Positions 54,415 to 62,374 of a stretch of DNA of 64,000 nt are shown piece after piece. Under the pieces are notes generated by a model that saw nothing but the letters and a program-made list of their open reading frames with translations, searched no databases and was not told where the DNA came from. Source of the DNA: RBG-13-68-16 sp041494245 (lineage in GTDB: Bacteria; Acidobacteriota; Thermoanaerobaculia; Thermoanaerobaculales; Thermoanaerobaculaceae); the NCBI GenBank assembly GCA_041494245.1, contig JBGQAK010000017.1:13331-77330 (forward strand). Direction: 5' to 3'. The position numbers and the translations under genes are program-made. Each line of letters begins with the position of its first letter. Positions within the stretch are counted from its first letter, which is position 1.

Positions 54415-55359
54415 TCAGGGCAACAGCTTGACCGGCTCGGGGGTGAAGCAGAGCACGAACACAACGATGCACACCCAGCCGAGGAGGCGCCGCCGTGTAT
54501 CGAGCGGCGTCGCCTCGTCGGGGATCCAGGGGTGGCGGACCCGCATGACCAGGGCGATGACCGCCCAGATCCACCACCCGCTCCACCAGAAGCCCAGCCC
54601 GACGAGGACCGCCAGGAGCGGCCATGCGAAGCGCCGCTGAAGGTTGCCGAACAGCGCGTAGGTGATGTGGCCGCCGTCGAGCTGACCGAACGGGAGCAGG
54701 TTGAGGGCGGTGACCAGCAGACCGAACCAGGCCGCGAAACCTGTGGGGTGGAGGAGGAGGTCGCCACCGGGTGGCACGTTGGGATGGACGAGCCAGGCCA
54801 ACAGCTTGAACGCCAGGGGCTCCCCGAAGATCAGCACCCCGGTCTTGGGGAGCTCCGCCGTCGGAGTCGAGAGGCCGATCCCGGCGAAAAGCACCGGGAG
54901 CGCGACCACGAAGCCCGCGAGCGGGCCCGAGGCGCCCACGTCGAACAGCTCCCTCTTGGTGATCAGCGGTGAGCGGATGCGGATGAGGGCACCCAGCGTC
55001 CCGATGCCGAACGGAACGGGTATGAAGAACGGCAGCGTGGCGTTGAGCCGGTGGTAGCGGCATGCGACGTAGTGCCCCATCTCGTGGGCCAGGAGGATCG
55101 TCAGCAGGGGGATCGAGAACGCCAGACCGGCGCCGAGGACCGCGGGGTGGAAGAGGAGCTGCCAGAAGCTCGCCGGCCTGAAGCCGGCCGGGAGCGTGGC
55201 GAACTCCAGGCCGCCCACCAGGGTGGTGGACACCAGCGTCAGCGCGAACAGAAGGGCGTGGAACCAGATCCGCTGCGGCGGAGGGGGCGGACGGCGAACG
55301 ACCCCGACGGGGACGCCGTCGGGGCCGATAATCTCAAGCTCCAGATCGGAGCCGGACAC
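54415..55359 (-). CDS. Site-2-type membrane metalloprotease (M50 family)
   Basis: 314 residues with about eight hydrophobic segments. The zinc motif HEMGH (near residue 91) and the second metal-ligand segment NLLPFGQLDGGH (near 219) are intact. After an N-terminal soluble stretch, GASGPLAGFVVALPV is also family-typical. Such proteases cleave membrane-bound regulators within the bilayer; the target here is unknown. It starts 2 nt after the HU-like gene stop, so both are co-transcribed. Confidence 0.9.
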   Translation of the reverse strand: MSGSDLELEIIGPDGVPVGVVRRPPPPPQRIWFHALLFALTLVSTTLVGGLEFATLPAGFRPASFWQLLFHPAVLGAGLAFSIPLLTILLAHEMGHYVACRYHRLNATLPFFIPVPFGIGTLGALIRIRSPLITKRELFDVGASGPLAGFVVALPVLFAGIGLSTPTAELPKTGVLIFGEPLAFKLLAWLVHPNVPPGGDLLLHPTGFAAWFGLLVTALNLLPFGQLDGGHITYALFGNLQRRFAWPLLAVLVGLGFWWSGWWIWAVIALVMRVRHPWIPDEATPLDTRRRLLGWVCIVVFVLCFTPEPVKLLP

Positions 55360-55361
55360 AC

Positions 55362-55631
55362 TCAGTCGATCACCCGCAGCGCCTTGCCCGGCTTGAAGCG
55401 GATGGTCTTTCCGGGAGGGATGGCAACCTCGACCCCGGTCTTGGGGTTGCGTCCGATGCCACGCTTGCGGTTCTTGACGAGGAACACGCCGAAGCCGCGC
55501 AGCTCAATGCGCTCCCCATTCGTGAGCGCGTCGCGCATGGCGTCGAACACCGCGTTGACGGCATCGTTGGCCTTGGCCTGCGAGATCTCGATGGAACCCA
55601 TTACCTTGCGTACCAGGTCGGCCTTGATCAT
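55362..55631 (-). CDS. HU/IHF-family DNA-binding protein
   Basis: 89 residues. The N-terminal helices (MIKADLVRKVMGSIEISQAKANDAV) and the DNA-embracing beta arm are complete. The arm contains KNRKRGIGRNPKTGVEV, with the tip Pro inserted between DNA bases, then PPGKTIRFKPGKALR. This is an HU/IHF-type nucleoid protein that bends DNA. The ATG at 55631 has GGAGGG about 6 nt upstream, preferred over a longer frame starting at 55643. Operon with the M50 protease. Confidence 0.95.
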   Translation of the reverse strand: MIKADLVRKVMGSIEISQAKANDAVNAVFDAMRDALTNGERIELRGFGVFLVKNRKRGIGRNPKTGVEVAIPPGKTIRFKPGKALRVID

Positions 55632-55658
55632 GAATCCCTCCACCTCAGCCGCGTCACG

Positions 55659-56801
55659 CTAGTCCGGCCCCCCACCCTCTGTCAAGCGGGCGCCGGTCTT
55701 GACCTTCTGCCGCAGCACCAGGATCTCGAGCGCCAGCCCTGCAAGCTTGGACACTTCCTGGACGTTCTGGATGGGGATGTCGGCCACGCTCGCCTCGCCC
55801 TGGTCGAGCCAGAGGAACGCTGCGGCCTTGCCGCGCACGCGCACCGGCACCACGACGGCCTCCTGCGGCGCCGGGCTGCCCAGGGCGTCATGAAGCTGGT
55901 CGTTGCCCTCGGTCTGGCCCAGCGGCCCGACATGCATCTCGACTCCCCTGGTGAGATTCATGAACAGCGAAGGCCGGTCGAGGGGGAGGACAAAGGAGTG
56001 GAAATCCTCCTCCACGATCGCCGGGCCGACGGCCTCCCAGCCCATCACGTTCCCCTGGTACACGGAGAAGATCGCCACCCGGTACGCGGCGCCCGCCAGG
56101 TAGCCGAGGACCAGCTCCGCCACCTGGTTGCGGTGCGTCACCGCCGAAAGGCCCTCGGACAACTCGGGAATGTCCCGGGTCGTCACCGGCTTCAGGCCGG
56201 TCTCCACGGGCAGCAGGGTGGGGAACGTCGCGACGGCGCTCGCCGGGGGCTTCGGGGCGGGTGCGCGCAACGCCTCCATCAGCTGGGCCGGGGATGACTC
56301 GAGCTTCCAGAACTCGCGCCACGCCTGGCCGGCGGCACGGCTCTCGACAGGGACCGGGACGGCCGCCTGGGGCGTGTACCCGCTGGCCGGGTTGAACGCG
56401 TTCATGATCGCCGCTTCCGTGGCCACGTGGGGGCGCGCCGTCAGGCCCGTCACCTTCGCGATCTCGTCCACGACCAGCAGGTCGTTGGGGTTGGCCATGG
56501 CGACGTCGAGGTAGCGGCCCCGGCGCCCGAACGCCACGATCAGGTTGCGCTTCGCGAACGGCTCGGGGATGAGGGCGCGCACCTCGGTGCGGGCAAGGGA
56601 GAGATCGCGCGACGAGGCCGGCGGGCACCCGGTCTGCTGCCAGAGCGCGTCCAGCAGCCTCTCCTCGCTGATCAGGTTGAGCCTCACGAGCCAGGTGCCG
56701 AGCCTCCCGCCGTTGTGGCGGCAGGCCTCCAAGCCGGTTCGCAGCGCGTCCTGCGAGATCAGCCCCTTGCCGACGAGGATCTCCCCGAGCCGCTTCACCA
56801 T
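55659..56801 (-). CDS. MshEN/GspE-N domain protein, possible c-di-GMP receptor
   Basis: 380 residues. The N-terminal about 60 residues contain two tandem RLGxxLxxxGLIS...L-type motifs (RLGEILVGKGLISQDAL, RLGTWLVRLNLISEERL), the cyclic-di-GMP-binding pattern of MshEN domains found in type II secretion/type IV pilus ATPases. A GspE-N-like fold follows to about residue 145. A Pro/Ala linker and a C-terminal about 170-residue GAF-like region come next; no Walker motifs, so there is no ATPase. It probably acts as an adaptor or sensor in secretion, pilus or motility control. Second-motif glycine is replaced by Asn. Confidence 0.75.
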   Translation of the reverse strand: MVKRLGEILVGKGLISQDALRTGLEACRHNGGRLGTWLVRLNLISEERLLDALWQQTGCPPASSRDLSLARTEVRALIPEPFAKRNLIVAFGRRGRYLDVAMANPNDLLVVDEIAKVTGLTARPHVATEAAIMNAFNPASGYTPQAAVPVPVESRAAGQAWREFWKLESSPAQLMEALRAPAPKPPASAVATFPTLLPVETGLKPVTTRDIPELSEGLSAVTHRNQVAELVLGYLAGAAYRVAIFSVYQGNVMGWEAVGPAIVEEDFHSFVLPLDRPSLFMNLTRGVEMHVGPLGQTEGNDQLHDALGSPAPQEAVVVPVRVRGKAAAFLWLDQGEASVADIPIQNVQEVSKLAGLALEILVLRQKVKTGARLTEGGGPD

Positions 56802-56909
56802 ATCGCGCTTCCGTGTGCAGTATAGCCGGGAAGGAGCACCGGACGTGAATGTTACCTGAGACTTTGTTTCATTAATGGCCTCGGACGCGAGACGGCGGGG
56901 CTGAGAAGC

Positions 56910-57386
56910 TCAATCCCCTCGGAGCTCGGCGCCGAGCTCCAGGCTCATGACGAGGGCGTCCTCCCCGTTCGCATAGTAGTGCGGCCTGCGGGTGATGATG
57001 GTGTAGCCCAAATGGCGGTAGAGGCGGATCGCCCTGCGGTTGGAGGGGCGCACCTCGAGCACCAGCGCCCTCGCCCCGGCACGCTGCGCCTCGAACCTCG
57101 CCTCCTCCATGAGCGAGGTGGCTAGGCCCCGGCCCTCGTGCAGGGGGTGGGTGGCGACCTTGAGCACGTGCAGCTCGTCCACCTGCCAGCACGCGAATAG
57201 GTAGGCGGCCAGGAAGCCGTCCGGCGTGAACACCACCCGCTGGAACCGAAGGGGCTGGCCGATCTCCTGCATGTAGAGGTGGGTCGGCCACGGGTCGGGG
57301 AAGGCCTCGGCCTCGAGGGCCGCGACCAGCGGGACGTCCTCGGTGCGCGGCGGGTGGCTCAGGTAGCCTTTGGCGAGGGCGGCCAT
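56910..57386 (-). CDS. rimI: N-acetyltransferase, RimI-like
   Basis: 158 residues, GNAT fold. The acetyl-CoA-binding loop HEGRGLATSLMEEA (a Q/R-x-x-G-x-G/A variant) is near residue 83, and LEVRPSNRRAIRLYRHLGY and the YYANGEDALVMSLEL C-terminus are typical of RimI, which acetylates ribosomal protein S18 and sometimes other N-termini. Overlaps tsaB by 28 nt; rimI next to tsaB is a common arrangement. Confidence 0.9.
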   Translation of the reverse strand: MAALAKGYLSHPPRTEDVPLVAALEAEAFPDPWPTHLYMQEIGQPLRFQRVVFTPDGFLAAYLFACWQVDELHVLKVATHPLHEGRGLATSLMEEARFEAQRAGARALVLEVRPSNRRAIRLYRHLGYTIITRRPHYYANGEDALVMSLELGAELRGD

Positions 57387-58024
57387 GGCGTCGCGCTCCG
57401 TGCGGGGGGCGTTGCTGGGGCGGGTTCAAGGTAGAGAGGTGCGAGGGTCGCGGCGTCCGGGTGCTCCTCGACGGCGAGCAGCTCCAGCAGCGCCTCGGCG
57501 GTCGTGATGGCTGTCGGCGCGAGTGGTGTGGCCCCGGGGAGCTCCAGGCCGGCCGGCGCCACCACCGGCAGCTTCGAGTCCACGAGCGCGTTCAGGGCCA
57601 TCATCTGCGGCTCTTCGAGGGGCTCCGGCCGCGCGCCGGTACGCCCGTAGCGCTGCGCGTAGACGAAGCCGCGGCGCGCCGGCTGCACCGCCAGGCACTC
57701 GCGCGCCCCGGTGCGGGCCGCCTGCGCCAGCAGCGAGGAGTAGCCGTGGGCCCGGATGCCGAGGCCGCCCGCGAGACCCTGGGCGGTGGCGAGGGCCACG
57801 CGCACGCCGGTGAACGAGCCGGGGCCGCGCGAGGCCACGACGCCCTCGAGGGCGGTGCGCTCGATGCCGGCGGCCCGCAGCAGCAGGTCCACCGCCGCCA
57901 TCACGAGGTCGGAGCGGGGGGTCGGACCGGCGAGCGCCACCAGGCCGGGCGCGGCGGAGGCAGGGGAGAGCAGCGCCACCTCCAGGCGCGGCCCGCACGC
58001 CGCGATTGCGAGCGCCGTTCTCAC
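57359..58024 (-). CDS. tsaB: tRNA threonylcarbamoyladenosine protein TsaB
   Basis: 221 residues, ASKHA-fold protein of the t6A complex that modifies ANN-decoding tRNAs. LAIAACGPRLEVALL at the N-terminus and VASRGPGSFTGVRVALATAQGLA (the conserved GPGSFTG motif near residue 68) are diagnostic. It acts as a scaffold with TsaD and TsaE. GTG at 58024 chosen because the first strand follows at once; GTG 58066 is an upstream alternative. Divergent from mutS. Confidence 0.93.
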   Translation of the reverse strand: MRTALAIAACGPRLEVALLSPASAAPGLVALAGPTPRSDLVMAAVDLLLRAAGIERTALEGVVASRGPGSFTGVRVALATAQGLAGGLGIRAHGYSSLLAQAARTGARECLAVQPARRGFVYAQRYGRTGARPEPLEEPQMMALNALVDSKLPVVAPAGLELPGATPLAPTAITTAEALLELLAVEEHPDAATLAPLYLEPAPATPPARSATPWPPSPKAT

Positions 58025-58068
58025 GGTGCCAGTCTTGCCGCTCCGGCGCGCCCCGTCAAGCTCCACGC

Positions 58069-58074
58069 TACAAT
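58069..58074 (+). promoter_or_regulatory. -10-like box (TACAAT) adjacent to the mutS start
   Basis: TACAAT ends 10 nt before the mutS ATG (58084). No clear Shine-Dalgarno (only CGCGAG) and no good -35 box at 17 bp. Confidence 0.35.
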
Positions 58075-58083
58075 CGCCGCGAG

Positions 58084-60657
58084 ATGAAGCAGACGCCGAT
58101 GCTGCAGCAGTATCTGGAGCTGAAGAGCCAGGTTCCCGACGCGCTGCTGCTCTACCGGCTCGGCGACTTCTACGAGCTTTTCTTCGAGGACGCGGAGAAA
58201 GCCGCCCCGATCCTCGGCATCGTGCTGACGCGCCGCCGCCACAACGAGGACGTCAGCTCGCCGATGTGCGGCATCCCCCACCATGCCGTCGCGAGCTACG
58301 TCGGCAAGCTGCTGGAGGCGGGGCTCAAGGTGGCGATCGCCGAGCAGGTGGAGGACCCGGCCAAGGCGAAGGGGCTGGTGCGCCGGCGCGTCATCCGCGT
58401 GCTCACCCCCGGGACCGTCACCGAGCCCGAGCTGCTGGGGGACGGCGAGCGCCGCTGGATCGTGGCGCTCAAGGAGTCGGGGGGGGAGGTGGCCGCGGCG
58501 TTCCTCGAGGCGGCCTCGGGGGAGTTCGGCGGGACGCGATGCGCCTCCCGGCCCGAGGTGCGCGAGCTGCTGGCCCAGCTCCGGCCAAAGGAGATCCTGC
58601 TCCCGGAAGGGACGGGCGACGGCTTCGGGGCCGAGGACTTCGGCAACCCGGTGGTCACGCTTCGCCCGGCCGGGTGGTTCGAAGCGGGGCGCGGGGAGGA
58701 GCTCCTCCGCCAGGTCCTGGGGGTCGGTTCGCTGCGGGCGTTCGAGCTGGAGCCCGGCGAGCCGCTCGTCGGGGCCGCGGGAGCGCTCGTCGAGTACCTG
58801 CGCTCGACCCAGGGCGAGGTGCCCCGCCACCTGCGCTCGTTCGAGCGCCGGCGACCCGGGGGTGCCCTGGTCCTGGACGCCGCGGCGGTGCGCAACCTCG
58901 AGATCCTGCGCGACGCCTCGGGCGAGCGGCGCGCGTCGCTCGCGAAGGTTCTCGACCACACGGTCACGACGATGGGCTCGCGTCTGCTGCGCGACTGGCT
59001 CGTGCAACCCCTCGGGGAGCCCCTCGACGCGGCCGCGCGGCACGAGGCGGTGGCGGCGTTGCTCGAGGAGCCGGCGCGTCTCGCGGCGATACGCGAGCTG
59101 GCCAAGGGGGTGGGAGACCTCGAGCGGGCGGCCGCACGGATCGGCCTCTCCCAGGCGCGCCCGGGCGAGCTGGCCGGCCTGCGCACCGCCCTTGCCTCGC
59201 TCCCGGAGGTGCGGCGCGAGCTGGCCGCATCGGCGAGCCAGCTTCTGGCGGCGCTGGGGGAGCAGGTGGACCCCCTCGACGACCTGCGGGAGGACCTCGC
59301 ACGGACGCTCGCGGAGGACCCGCCGGCGCTGCCCGGCCCGGGGATGATCCGCCGCGGCTGCGACGCCGAGCTGGACGAGGCGCGGCAGCTCGCTCACGGC
59401 GCCAAGGAGGTGCTGGGCGAGCTGGAGGCGCGGGAGCGCGCCCGCACCGGCATCTCCAACCTGCGCATCCGCTACAACCGGGTCTTCGGATACGCCTTCG
59501 AGGTGTCGCGCCCTCACCTCGAGCGGGTGCCGCCGGAGTGGGTGCGCAGGCAGACGCTCACCGGCGCGGAGCGGTTCGTCACGCCCGAGCTGGAGGAGCT
59601 CGAGCGGCGCATCACGACCGCCGAGGCGCGCGCCGGCGAGCGGGAGAAGGAGCTGTTCGCGGGGCTGCTCGAACGTTGCGCCGCGCGGGCCTCGCGACTG
59701 GCCGCCACCGCGCGGGCTCTCGCCGCGGTGGACGTCCTGGCGGGGTTCGCGGACCGGGCCAGGAGGGCGAACTACGTGTGCCCGCGCCTGGTGGCGGGGC
59801 CGAGCATCCGCCTGGTGGGCTCCCGCCACCCCGTCGTCGAGGACCTCTCACGCTCGGCGTTCGTCCCGAACGACACCGAACTCGACGGCGGGAGCCGGCA
59901 GATCGTCGTGCTCACCGGGCCCAACATGGGCGGGAAGTCCACCTACCTGCGGCAGGTGGCACTGGCGGTGATCATGGCGCGCGCGGGGTCGTTCGTGGCC
60001 GCGCAGGAGGCCGAGATCGGGGAGATCGACAGGGTCTTCACCCGCGTCGGCGCCGCCGACGACCTGGCGCGCGGCGAGTCCACGTTCATGGTGGAGATGA
60101 CCGAGGTCGCCAGCATCCTCCGCCACGCCACCCCGAACTCGCTGGTGATGCTCGACGAGGTGGGGCGCGGGACCGCCACCTTCGACGGGCTGTCGCTGGC
60201 GTGGGCCGTGGTGGAGGCGCTCCACGACGCGCCCGGCGGCGGACCCGGCCCCCTCGTGCTGTTCGCCACCCACTACCACGAGCTCACCGATCTCGCGGGG
60301 CGCCTGGACAGGGTGGTCAACGCCTCGGTGGCGGTGAAGGAGTGGCAGGGGAGCGTGCTGTTCCTGCACCGCGTGGTTCCCGGGCCCTCGGACCGTTCCT
60401 ACGGCATCCACGTGGCCAAGCTGGCCGGGGTGCCTGAGCAGGTGTGCCGGCGCGCCCGGGAGGTGCTGCTGCAGCTCGAGCGCCAGGAGCTGAAGGTGCT
60501 GGAGGCCACGGCCCCGGCCGCGCAGGGGGTGCAGATGGGGTTGTTCCCGCCGCACGGGGACGAGGTGGCGGGGAGGCTCCGCCGGCTGGACGTGGAGAAG
60601 CTGACCCCGCTCGAGGCGCTCAACCTTCTGGCGGAGCTCAAGCGGGACGCGGAGTGA
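58084..60657 (+). CDS. mutS: DNA mismatch repair protein MutS
   Basis: 857 residues, full length. Mismatch-recognition Phe-x-Glu in RLGDFYELFFEDA (near residue 36), connector, lever and clamp domains follow. The ATPase domain has Walker A GPNMGGKST (near 611) and Walker B MLDEVGRGT (near 688), then the helix-turn-helix dimer contact and a LFPPHG...ALNLL-type C-terminal motif. Recognises mismatches and recruits MutL, whose gene is not in the window. The stop overlaps the nagZ start (TGATGA). Confidence 0.97.
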   Translation: MKQTPMLQQYLELKSQVPDALLLYRLGDFYELFFEDAEKAAPILGIVLTRRRHNEDVSSPMCGIPHHAVASYVGKLLEAGLKVAIAEQVEDPAKAKGLVRRRVIRVLTPGTVTEPELLGDGERRWIVALKESGGEVAAAFLEAASGEFGGTRCASRPEVRELLAQLRPKEILLPEGTGDGFGAEDFGNPVVTLRPAGWFEAGRGEELLRQVLGVGSLRAFELEPGEPLVGAAGALVEYLRSTQGEVPRHLRSFERRRPGGALVLDAAAVRNLEILRDASGERRASLAKVLDHTVTTMGSRLLRDWLVQPLGEPLDAAARHEAVAALLEEPARLAAIRELAKGVGDLERAAARIGLSQARPGELAGLRTALASLPEVRRELAASASQLLAALGEQVDPLDDLREDLARTLAEDPPALPGPGMIRRGCDAELDEARQLAHGAKEVLGELEARERARTGISNLRIRYNRVFGYAFEVSRPHLERVPPEWVRRQTLTGAERFVTPELEELERRITTAEARAGEREKELFAGLLERCAARASRLAATARALAAVDVLAGFADRARRANYVCPRLVAGPSIRLVGSRHPVVEDLSRSAFVPNDTELDGGSRQIVVLTGPNMGGKSTYLRQVALAVIMARAGSFVAAQEAEIGEIDRVFTRVGAADDLARGESTFMVEMTEVASILRHATPNSLVMLDEVGRGTATFDGLSLAWAVVEALHDAPGGGPGPLVLFATHYHELTDLAGRLDRVVNASVAVKEWQGSVLFLHRVVPGPSDRSYGIHVAKLAGVPEQVCRRAREVLLQLERQELKVLEATAPAAQGVQMGLFPPHGDEVAGRLRRLDVEKLTPLEALNLLAELKRDAE

Positions 60658-61694
60658 TGACCGGGGTCCGGGGTCCGGGGTCCGGGAGCCGGGGGAACCC
60701 CTGGCTGGTGTGCGGCATCGCCGGCATGACACTGGACGCCGAGGAGCGGAGCCTGCTCGAGGAGGTGCGCCCGGGTGGGATCGTGCTGTTCGCCCGCAAC
60801 GTCGCCGACTGCGGGCAGCTCGCGGCGCTCGTGCGGGAGCTGCTCGGGCTGCCCTCCCGGCCCTACGTGGCGATCGACCTGGAGGGCGGGCGAGTCAACC
60901 GGCTCCAGGGGCTGCTCGGGCCGCTGCCGCCGGCCGCGCAGGCCGCACGGGCGGGAATCCTGGCCGTGCGGACGCTGGCCGAGGCGGCGGCGGCGGCGTG
61001 CGCCCACTTCGGGATCGGGGTGGACTTCGCGCCGGTGGTGGACGTGGCGTGGCCCGAGGGGTGGCTGGGCTCGGAGGCGCGCTGTCTGGGGAGCGTTCCC
61101 GCCCAGGTGCAGGCCGCGGCCGCGGCGTACCTGCAGGGGCTCGAGAGCTTCGGAGTGTCGGGGTGCCTCAAGCACTACCCCGGGCTCGGAAGCGGCGCCG
61201 TGGACTCGCACCGGGAGCTGCCCCTCCTGGATGACTGCGCCGTCGAGGACGCGGCGGTGTTCCGGGCGCTCGCGGCCCCGGGACGGGCGGTAATGGTGGC
61301 CCATGCCCTCGCCCCGGCCCTGGGCGAGGCGGCCTGCCCTGCCTCGCTTTCGCGAACGGTCGTGGCCCCGCTCCGCGCGGTGGCCGCCCCGCTCGTGGCG
61401 GACGACCTGGAGATGGGCGCGCTCTCGGCGTACGGCGCCATCCCGGAGCGGGCCGCCGCGGCGCTCGGCGCCGGGTGCGATCAGGTCCTCCTGTGCAACG
61501 CGCTCGCCGCGCGCGGGGAGGTTGTCGAGCACGTCGCCGATGCGGCCGGGCGGGACCCCGTGCTCGCCGCCATCCTGCGCGAGAGCGAGGCCCGGGCGGC
61601 CGGTTTCGGGCGGGGTGTCTTGAGCCGGGTGAGCTGGGATGAGGTCCTGGAGCTTGCCGAGCGTGCCCGCGCGCTCGCCGGAGCCCCTGCGTGA
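60657..61694 (+). CDS. nagZ: Beta-N-acetylhexosaminidase NagZ-like (GH3)
   Basis: Up to 345 residues. Glycoside hydrolase 3 barrel with GIVLFARNVAD, AIDLEGGRVNRLQ (substrate-binding Asp), GVSGCLKHYPGLGSGAVDSHRELPLLD (the catalytic Asp-His loop of NagZ) and VADDLEMGALSA (nucleophile Asp). It removes N-acetylglucosamine from peptidoglycan fragments in recycling. The first about 15 codons lie in a repeated GGGGTCC stretch, so a start at GTG 60708 is possible. The ATG at 60657 overlaps the mutS stop; the stop overlaps queC. Confidence 0.9.
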   Translation: MTGVRGPGSGSRGNPWLVCGIAGMTLDAEERSLLEEVRPGGIVLFARNVADCGQLAALVRELLGLPSRPYVAIDLEGGRVNRLQGLLGPLPPAAQAARAGILAVRTLAEAAAAACAHFGIGVDFAPVVDVAWPEGWLGSEARCLGSVPAQVQAAAAAYLQGLESFGVSGCLKHYPGLGSGAVDSHRELPLLDDCAVEDAAVFRALAAPGRAVMVAHALAPALGEAACPASLSRTVVAPLRAVAAPLVADDLEMGALSAYGAIPERAAAALGAGCDQVLLCNALAARGEVVEHVADAAGRDPVLAAILRESEARAAGFGRGVLSRVSWDEVLELAERARALAGAPA

Positions 61695-62374
61695 GCGCGA
61701 GACGGGCCGTGGTGCTGCTCTCGGGCGGCATGGACTCGGCCACCGCCGCGGCATGGGCGAAGGGCGCCGGTTTCGACGTGGCGGCGCTTTCGGTCGACTA
61801 CGGCCAGCGCCACCGCCAGGAGCTCGACGCGGCGCGTCGGGTCGCCGGGCAGCTCGGGATCACGGACCACCGCGTCGTGGCGGTGGACCTGCGGGCGATC
61901 GGCGGCTCCGCGCTCACCGCCGAGATCGCGGTGCCCAAGGACCGCGAGGGGATCGGCGGCGACGTCCCGGTGACCTACGTGCCGGCGCGCAACACGGTGT
62001 TCCTTGCGCTCCTGACCGGGCTTGCCGAGGTGCTGGGCGCCACCGATCTGGTGATCGGCGCCAACGTGCAGGACTACTCCGGCTACCCCGACTGCCGTCC
62101 CGAGTTCCTGCGCGCCTTTGCCGAGGTGGCGAGGCTCGGCACGAAGGCGGGGGTCGAAGGCGCCCGCTTTACCGTTCACGCTCCGCTGCTGCACCTCTCC
62201 AAGGCGGGGATCGTGCGCCTGGGCGTCTCCCTGGGCGTGGACTATGCGGCGACGCTGTCGTGCTACGACCCGCCCGCGGCGTTCGTGCACTGCGGCCGCT
62301 GCGACGCCTGCCGCCTGCGCCGCGCCGGCTTCGCCGAGGCCGAGGTGCCCGACCCGTCGAGCTACGAGTCCTAG
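61691..62374 (+). CDS. queC: 7-cyano-7-deazaguanine synthase
   Basis: 227 residues. Adenylating N-type ATP pyrophosphatase: VVLLSGGMDSATAAAWA is the PP-loop, YVPARNTVFLALLTGLAEVLGA and GANVQDYSGYPDCRPEF follow. The zinc Cys residues are in SCYDPP...HCGRCDACRLR near the C-terminus. It converts 7-carboxy-7-deazaguanine to preQ0 with ammonia and ATP. GTG start overlapping the nagZ stop (GTGA). Its stop codon overlaps, tail to tail, that of the minus-strand fibre gene. Confidence 0.95.
   Translation: MSARRAVVLLSGGMDSATAAAWAKGAGFDVAALSVDYGQRHRQELDAARRVAGQLGITDHRVVAVDLRAIGGSALTAEIAVPKDREGIGGDVPVTYVPARNTVFLALLTGLAEVLGATDLVIGANVQDYSGYPDCRPEFLRAFAEVARLGTKAGVEGARFTVHAPLLHLSKAGIVRLGVSLGVDYAATLSCYDPPAAFVHCGRCDACRLRRAGFAEAEVPDPSSYES

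Noticed and set aside
58021..59829. Minus-strand open frame of about 600 codons opposite mutS
   Set aside because: Antisense shadow; MutS motifs are intact on the plus strand.
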